64,000 bases of DNA from the NCBI RefSeq assembly GCF_001695575.1, contig NZ_LUAX01000001.1:1922001-1986000 (forward strand), written 5' to 3'. This document shows, piece after piece, positions 59,036 to 64,000 of this stretch (position 1 is the first letter of the stretch; the number at the start of each line of letters is the position of its first letter). Under the pieces are notes generated by a model that was given only the letters and a program-made list of their open reading frames with translations, was not told where the DNA came from and made no database searches. A program made the position numbers and the translations under genes. This DNA is from Vibrio europaeus. Lineage in GTDB: Bacteria; Pseudomonadota; Gammaproteobacteria; Enterobacterales; Vibrionaceae.

Positions 59036-60142
59036 TTACGATTCTTTGTTGTTTAACGTGGCAATGATGCGGATATCTTTCCCCACCTGCCTTACATCTT
59101 GAATATTTAGGTCAAGGACATGCTCCATAGACTCTAAGCCTAGAGCACCAAATAGACCACGACCATCGCTTCCCATTATTTTAGGTGCGAGATAAATAAC
59201 TAGCTCATCAACAAGGTTCTGTTTAATCAAGCTGCTTGCCAATGTTGCCCCAGCCTCAACCCATAAGTGGTTGATATTATGCTGCTGAGAAAGTGCTTTA
59301 AACGTCGCGCTCAAATCCAACTGTTGATTCGCGTCAAGCTCAGGTGTGAGCTCTCCATTTGGTGCGACTGTGATGATCTCTCCATCCACCTTAAACAGTT
59401 TAAGACCGGGAGTCAGGGTTTGCTGTCGATCCAAGATAACACGAACAGGTTGGCGTAGGTTTACTTGGTCATAATGAGATTGGAGAGAAGGAGGTAAATC
59501 ATCCCAACGAACATTGAGTGAAGCATTATCTTCAATCACTGTTTTGCTTGTCGATAAGATAGCACCACTTTGAGCTCGAAATTTCTGCACATCTTGACGC
59601 GCTTGAGGCGATGTAATCCACTGGCTTTGACCATTTTTCAAAGCGGTTTGACCATCTAAGCTAGCAGCCATTTTTAGCTGTACAAATGGCATGCCTGTTT
59701 TCATCTTCTTGATAAAAGCGGGGTTAAGCGCCACTGCATCTTGCTCTAAAAGACCAACCTCAACCTCGATACCGGCATCGCGTAACATTTTGATCCCACG
59801 TCCTGCAACAACAGGGTTAGGGTCTTGCATCGCGCAAATGACTTTCGCTACTTTCGCCTTGATCAAACCTTCAGCACATGGAGGAGTACGTCCATAGTGA
59901 GAACAAGGCTCTAAAGTCACATAAGCAGTTGCACCAACTGTTTTCTCGCCTGCCATTCGCATTGCATGGACTTCGGCGTGAGGTTCACCGGCTCGGAAGT
60001 GGAAGCCCTCACCAACAATCTGATCATTATTAACGATCACGCAGCCCACATTAGGGTTAGGTGCAGTGGTATAAATGCCGCCTTTTGCAAGGTCAATCGC
60101 GCGCGACATCATTTGAATATCTTGGGGAGTAAACTGTGCCAT
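59036..60142 (-). CDS. ribD: Bifunctional riboflavin deaminase/reductase
   Basis: Deaminates and reduces the pyrimidine intermediates of riboflavin synthesis. The N-terminal zinc deaminase has GEPHAEVHAMRMAG and TLEPCSHYGRTPPCAEGL. The C-terminal NADPH reductase begins near MPFVQLKMAASLDGQTAL and includes LWVEAGATLASSLI. 368 aa. It follows nrdR by 12 bp, as in E. coli. Confidence 0.96.
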   Translation of the reverse strand: MAQFTPQDIQMMSRAIDLAKGGIYTTAPNPNVGCVIVNNDQIVGEGFHFRAGEPHAEVHAMRMAGEKTVGATAYVTLEPCSHYGRTPPCAEGLIKAKVAKVICAMQDPNPVVAGRGIKMLRDAGIEVEVGLLEQDAVALNPAFIKKMKTGMPFVQLKMAASLDGQTALKNGQSQWITSPQARQDVQKFRAQSGAILSTSKTVIEDNASLNVRWDDLPPSLQSHYDQVNLRQPVRVILDRQQTLTPGLKLFKVDGEIITVAPNGELTPELDANQQLDLSATFKALSQQHNINHLWVEAGATLASSLIKQNLVDELVIYLAPKIMGSDGRGLFGALGLESMEHVLDLNIQDVRQVGKDIRIIATLNNKES

Positions 60143-60154
60143 AAGAGTCCGTGT

Positions 60155-60604
60155 CTAATCTTCGAGTCGGGCGATCTCTTCACCAAATTCGCGGATATCT
60201 TCAAAGCTACGGTATACCGATGCAAAGCGAATATAAGCAACTTTATCCAACTCTTTAAGCTGATCCATCACTAGATTGCCAATCATTTCACTCGGCACTT
60301 CACGCTCACCTGTGGCTCGTAGCTGAGATTTAATCAGGCTAATGGCAACATCTACAGCATCAGCACTCACTGGGCGTTTTTCCAAAGCACGCTGCAAACC
60401 ACCGACCATTTTATCTTCATTAAACGGCTCGCGATTTCCATTCGACTTGATCACTCTTGGCATCACTAATTCAGCCGTTTCAAAAGTCGTAAAACGTTCA
60501 CTACACGCTAAGCACTGGCGACGACGGCGAACCTGATGGCCATCAGCCACCAAACGAGAATCAATCACCTTGGTGTCATTCTCGGAACAAAAAGGACAAT
60601 GCAT
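60155..60604 (-). CDS. nrdR: Transcriptional repressor NrdR
   Basis: Represses ribonucleotide reductase genes in response to ATP and dATP. 149 aa: an N-terminal zinc ribbon ([17 protein letters not shown] and [16 protein letters not shown]) followed by an ATP-cone ([30 protein letters not shown]). First gene of the nrdR-ribD-ribE-ribBX-ribH-nusB unit. Confidence 0.97.
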   Translation of the reverse strand: MHCPFCSENDTKVIDSRLVADGHQVRRRRQCLACSERFTTFETAELVMPRVIKSNGNREPFNEDKMVGGLQRALEKRPVSADAVDVAISLIKSQLRATGEREVPSEMIGNLVMDQLKELDKVAYIRFASVYRSFEDIREFGEEIARLED

Positions 60605-60654
60605 ATCACCTCCATATAAGTGACAGACAGTTTACCGGATTAAACAAAGCTAGC

Positions 60655-60685
60655 AAAAGCAAAAGGGGCTAGATAGCCCCTTTTT
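60655..60685 (-). terminator. Terminator of proBA
   Basis: AAAAGGGGCTA / TAGCCCCTTTT perfect stem (60661-60671 and 60674-60684). It lies 25 bp past the proA stop and has T-rich sequence on both sides. Confidence 0.82.
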
Positions 60686-60708
60686 CAACCAATGTGTCGC
60701 AAGATTTG

Positions 60709-61959
60709 TTAACTGCGCGGCAAGTAGTTCGCTTTGCCTACCCACTTATAGCTGGTTAACTCTTCTAAACCCATAGGACCACGTGCATGAAGCTTCTGAG
60801 TAGATACCGCAACTTCAGCACCTAAACCGAATTGAGCACCATCAGTAAAACGCGTTGATGCATTAACATAAACGGCAGCAGAACCAACCGAGTTAATAAA
60901 CAGCTCTGAGTTTTCTAGGCTGTTAGTCATGATTGCGTCAGAGTGGCTAGCATTGTGTACGCGCATATGATCAATCGCTTCCTCAACGCCAGAAACAACC
61001 TTCACGCCTAAAGTGAAACTTAACCATTCCGTATCGAAATCACCTTCAGCCGCATCACGCAACTCTTTCGCATCGCCAAGTAGGGCCTTAGCTTTCGGCT
61101 CTGCGACCAATGCCACCTTGTCATTTAAGCGTGCCGCTAACATAGGCAAAAACTCTGCCGCAACTTGCTCGTGAACAAGTAAGGTATCGAGTGCATTACA
61201 TGCTGAAGGACGCTGTACTTTCGCGTTCTCGACCACTTCTAAAGATTTAGCGAGATCAGCACTTTCATCAACGAAGATATGGCTAATACCAAAACCACCA
61301 ATAATCACCGGAATCGTGCTGTTTTCCTTACACATCTTGTGCAGGCCCGCTCCGCCACGCGGAATAATCATATCCACATAGTCATCCAGTTTTAGTAGCT
61401 GAGACACCAATTCACGGTCTGGTTTTTCGATGTACTGAACCGAAGCCGCTGGCAATTCCGCTTTCGCCAATGCCGATTGAATAACCTTAACCAACTCCAT
61501 GTTGGAGAAGAACGTCTCTTTGCCGCCACGAAGAATACTGGCATTGCCGGTTTTCAAGCACAGAGCTGCGATATCAATTGTCACATTTGGGCGAGCTTCG
61601 TAGATAACCCCAACCACACCAAGTGGCACGCGACGGCGAGACAAGGACATACCATTTTCAAGCACTTTACTGTCTAGCTCACTGCCTACAGGGTCATTTA
61701 AGCTAATCACATTGCGCACATCATTCGCGATGCCCGTTAAGCGCTCGGTATTCAGCAATAGGCGATCAAGTAGCGCTTCCGTCAGCCCTGCTTCTCGACC
61801 TTTCTCAATATCTTTTGCGTTAGCGGCTAAGATAGTCTCAGCATTCGCTTCTAGTTCATCGGCAATAATTGCCAAAGCTTGGTTCTTTTGCGCTGTTGAT
61901 GCTGTTGCTAGTTGAAAAGCCGCTTCTTTAGCCGCTTTACCCATTGAATTCAGTTCCAC
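60709..61959 (-). CDS. proA: Glutamate-5-semialdehyde dehydrogenase
   Basis: Second step of proline synthesis: reduces glutamyl 5-phosphate with NADPH. 416 aa of the aldehyde dehydrogenase fold: [42 protein letters not shown], the catalytic Cys in [19 protein letters not shown], and [35 protein letters not shown] at the end. It follows proB by 11 bp. Confidence 0.98.
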   Translation of the reverse strand: MELNSMGKAAKEAAFQLATASTAQKNQALAIIADELEANAETILAANAKDIEKGREAGLTEALLDRLLLNTERLTGIANDVRNVISLNDPVGSELDSKVLENGMSLSRRRVPLGVVGVIYEARPNVTIDIAALCLKTGNASILRGGKETFFSNMELVKVIQSALAKAELPAASVQYIEKPDRELVSQLLKLDDYVDMIIPRGGAGLHKMCKENSTIPVIIGGFGISHIFVDESADLAKSLEVVENAKVQRPSACNALDTLLVHEQVAAEFLPMLAARLNDKVALVAEPKAKALLGDAKELRDAAEGDFDTEWLSFTLGVKVVSGVEEAIDHMRVHNASHSDAIMTNSLENSELFINSVGSAAVYVNASTRFTDGAQFGLGAEVAVSTQKLHARGPMGLEELTSYKWVGKANYLPRS

Positions 61960-61970
61960 TTTCTCTTTCC

Positions 61971-63104
61971 TTACTCTTGGATTACGACCATATCATCACG
62001 GTGAAGCACTTCATTGCCGTAGTCGTAGCCTAAAATTCCAATAATATCTTTACTATGCTTACCCACTATCTTCGCCATATCTTGGCTTGAGTAGCTTGCA
62101 ATACCGCGAGCGATCAAAGTGCCTTTGTTATCGGTCACGCGTACAACATCACCACGAGCAAACTGTCCACTGACTTTGGTTAGGCCTTTAGCAAGTAAGC
62201 TGCTTCCTTTACCCACCACAGCGTTAACCGCACCATCGTCAATCACGATGTCACCTGAAGCCGCAGGGCCTGCAAGAATCCAGCGTTTACGGTTTTCTAA
62301 TGCTTCAGCACAAGGTAAGAAGCGTGTGCCCTGTGGATTGTCACCCAGTGAGTCAAACACCACATTTGGTGCACTACCAGCAGCGATAATCACTTCAATC
62401 CCAGCACGACGTGCAATATCTGCCGCCTGTAGTTTCGTCGCCATACCACCCGTACCTAGCGTAGTGCCACTACCACCAGCAATTTTGCGTAAGGTATCGT
62501 CGATGGTTTTTACTTCCTTGATCAACTCTGCATTCGGGTCTTTGCGTGGATCCGCGGTGAATAGCCCTTTCTGATCGGTTAACAACAGCAGCTTGTCTGC
62601 ACCGCATAAGATGCCAACCAATGCAGAAAGGTTGTCGTTGTCACCGACCTTGATTTCACTGGTTGCGACCGCGTCATTTTCGTTAACCACTGGAATAATG
62701 TCATTTTCTACCAGTGCATTGATCGTATCGCGCGCATTCAAAAAGCGCTCACGATCTTCAAGATCGGCGCGAGTTAGCAACATTTGGCCGATTTTTAGAC
62801 CATAAATAGCAAACAGTGATTCCCAAGTTTGAATAAGCTGGCTCTGACCAACCGCCGCCAACAACTGTTTGCTTGCCATAGAGTTGGGCAGTGCGGGGTA
62901 TCCTAGGTGTTCACGTCCAGCTGCAATTGCACCAGACGAAACCATAACCACTGAGTGGCCTTGTTTTTTCAGTTCAGCACATTGACGAACCAGCTCAACC
63001 ATATGAGCGCGATCCAACTCCAATGTGCCACCAGTTAAAACACTAGTACCTAGTTTAACCACCACAGTCTGAGACTGAGAGGCTTTTCCGCTTTGTTTAG
63101 TCAT
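61971..63104 (-). CDS. proB: Glutamate 5-kinase
   Basis: First and feedback-controlled step of proline synthesis. The amino acid kinase domain ([47 protein letters not shown] and [15 protein letters not shown]) is followed by a C-terminal PUA domain (about residues 275-375). ATG 63104 (377 aa, [10 protein letters not shown]) was chosen over the longer open frame, which would start with an unrelated Cys/Asp-rich stretch. Confidence 0.97.
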   Translation of the reverse strand: MTKQSGKASQSQTVVVKLGTSVLTGGTLELDRAHMVELVRQCAELKKQGHSVVMVSSGAIAAGREHLGYPALPNSMASKQLLAAVGQSQLIQTWESLFAIYGLKIGQMLLTRADLEDRERFLNARDTINALVENDIIPVVNENDAVATSEIKVGDNDNLSALVGILCGADKLLLLTDQKGLFTADPRKDPNAELIKEVKTIDDTLRKIAGGSGTTLGTGGMATKLQAADIARRAGIEVIIAAGSAPNVVFDSLGDNPQGTRFLPCAEALENRKRWILAGPAASGDIVIDDGAVNAVVGKGSSLLAKGLTKVSGQFARGDVVRVTDNKGTLIARGIASYSSQDMAKIVGKHSKDIIGILGYDYGNEVLHRDDMVVIQE

Positions 63105-63216
63105 TGCCTTTCTACTATGAAAAAAATAAAAATCGTCACAATCAAGAATCGCATTCATTGGCGAGAAAGATTGATTAGACCTGATGTTTTAGCAATCTAC
63201 TGATAAATTCACAAGC

Positions 63217-63243
63217 AGAAAAGGCGCTAAAAAGCGCCTTTTT
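63217..63243 (-). terminator. Terminator of crl
   Basis: AAAAGGCGCT / AGCGCCTTTT perfect stem (63219-63228 and 63233-63242) with a 4-nt loop. It separates crl from the proB promoter region. Confidence 0.88.
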
Positions 63244-63271
63244 GGTCAAGAAGAATGATAAGCAAAGAAAT

Positions 63272-63661
63272 TTAGACGAATTCGACAGATTCTTCGTGCA
63301 TATTGACTGAGATTTCAAACTCGCTATTTAGTGTATCAACCAGTTTCTGGTGAAACACCTCTTGAGTTCGGGTCACATCTTCAACCGCTTTCTTAGGCAG
63401 AGACTTCTCTTGCCACTCACCGGTTGAATCATATAGGCCAGAGCGATAACGCGCTTCAAACGCTTCACCATTGCGCTCCAGTTCTAACCACCAGCCCCAA
63501 AATTCACGCTGCTCTGGTGATTTCTTGTCATTGACGCATACAGATAAGCAGTCAAATAAATAGGCGTCTTCCTTACTTTGTGATTCTCGTAAGTAAGGAC
63601 CAATAGCTCTCAGTGTCGACAATAAGCGGTAATGGGTCGGACTTTTCGTCTGTTCAGACAT
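63272..63661 (-). CDS. crl: Sigma factor-binding protein Crl
   Basis: Helps sigma-S (RpoS) bind core RNA polymerase. 129 aa with the family pattern THYRLLSTLRAIGPYLRE, YLFDCLSVCVNDKKSPEQREFWGWWLEL and FEARYRSGLYDSTGEW. It sits between proB and frsA, the E. coli order apart from phoE. Confidence 0.95.
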   Translation of the reverse strand: MSEQTKSPTHYRLLSTLRAIGPYLRESQSKEDAYLFDCLSVCVNDKKSPEQREFWGWWLELERNGEAFEARYRSGLYDSTGEWQEKSLPKKAVEDVTRTQEVFHQKLVDTLNSEFEISVNMHEESVEFV

Positions 63662-63764
63662 AATGAATCTCCATATTCATTTACTTATTTTTATACAGAG
63701 CAACTCAGGACTAGAAAGTCTGGGTAGCTCGTATATTTAAGTGTTGTCTAAATTAGTCGAAATG

Positions 63765-64000
63765 TCATCTAATTAGCTCCTCCTCCAACCACTTGATCGC
63801 TAAATCGAGGGATTGCTCATATCCTTGTGTAATTGTCTTGGAACTAATTTTCTTCGCTTTACCATAGTCGCTAAACAGGGCCACCATTTGATTATCACTG
63901 TAGGGTGACACAGGATCGTTCTCTAAACTCATCGCCAAAATCGGCACGCGCGTCTTACGGCTGCCAAGAATGCCTTGCACCTTGAGTGACCAAGCCATTA
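63765..64000 (-). CDS. frsA: Esterase FrsA (YafA), C-terminal end
   Basis: About 78 C-terminal codons; the rest lies beyond the right edge. LGSRKTRVPILAMSLENDPVSPYSDNQMVALFS and the end IKWLEEELI match the C terminus of the FrsA alpha/beta-hydrolase, including the Asp region expected near the end of the fold. Position next to crl is the same as in E. coli, which supports the call. Confidence 0.85.
   Translation of the reverse strand, partial: MAWSLKVQGILGSRKTRVPILAMSLENDPVSPYSDNQMVALFSDYGKAKKISSKTITQGYEQSLDLAIKWLEEELIR

Overview
The window is ordinary chromosomal DNA of a gammaproteobacterium, almost certainly a Vibrio. The evidence is the protein sequences and gene order: metNIQ beside gmhB, four tandem tRNA-Tyr genes, the rpsB-tsf-pyrH-frr-uppS-cdsA-dxr-rseP-bamA-skp-lpxD-fabZ-lpxA-lpxB-rnhB-dnaE-accA block with dxr downstream of cdsA, and the nrdR-ribD-ribE-ribBX-ribH-nusB-thiL-pgpA block. 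The species cannot be fixed from the window. No prophage, insertion sequence, CRISPR array, integron or defence island is visible, and coding density and codon use look even throughout.

Layout, left to right. 1-948: 5' part of an RND efflux periplasmic adaptor gene on the minus strand. 1102-1895: stable-RNA promoter, four tRNA-Tyr genes on near-identical 190-bp units, and a terminator. 1945-6335: trehalose uptake and hydrolysis (treR-treB-treC) with two TreR-type operators. 6406-7350: MliC-like lipoprotein and gmhB. 7442-10191: MetJ-boxed metNIQ methionine importer. 10176-12767: periplasmic solute-binding protein and AbgT transporter. 13155-13579: Zur-boxed rpmE2-rpmJ2, zinc-free ribosomal protein paralogues. 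13658-16230: trmO and proS. 16432-20785: YafJ-type amidotransferase, gmhA, FadR-boxed fadE. 20878-28169: TIGR03503 protein, dnaQ/rnhA, yafS, gloB, mltD, Yip1-family protein, YafD-like protein. 28180-31357: glnB, cytochrome c, tilS, accA. 31396-49731: a long minus-strand block for replication (dnaE, rnhB), lipid A (lpxA, lpxB, lpxD), fatty acid (fabZ), outer membrane assembly (bamA, skp, rseP), isoprenoid and phospholipid precursors (dxr, uppS, cdsA) and translation (frr, pyrH, tsf, rpsB). 50084-54273: map, glnD, yaeH on the plus strand. 54503-60604: riboflavin genes with nusB, thiL, pgpA and nrdR. 60709-64000: proA, proB, crl and the 3' end of frsA.

Several genes act together. GlnD uridylylates GlnB in nitrogen sensing. 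GmhA and GmhB act in ADP-heptose synthesis, which together with the lpx genes and BamA serves the outer membrane. ProB and ProA carry out the first steps of proline synthesis. DnaE and DnaQ are the polymerase and proofreading subunits of DNA polymerase III.

The best leads are small-scale. Two perfect 8-bp (GGATAACT) tandem arrays sit about 38 kb apart, each next to a related GC-rich element that abuts the stop codon of a minus-strand gene. A RibBA-like protein has lost the zinc cysteines of its GTP cyclohydrolase II half (RibBX type). Terminator-like hairpins lie inside the lpx, tre and rpsB-tsf transcription units, and in the lpx cases G-U pairing fits only the coding orientation. I found no new multi-gene system.
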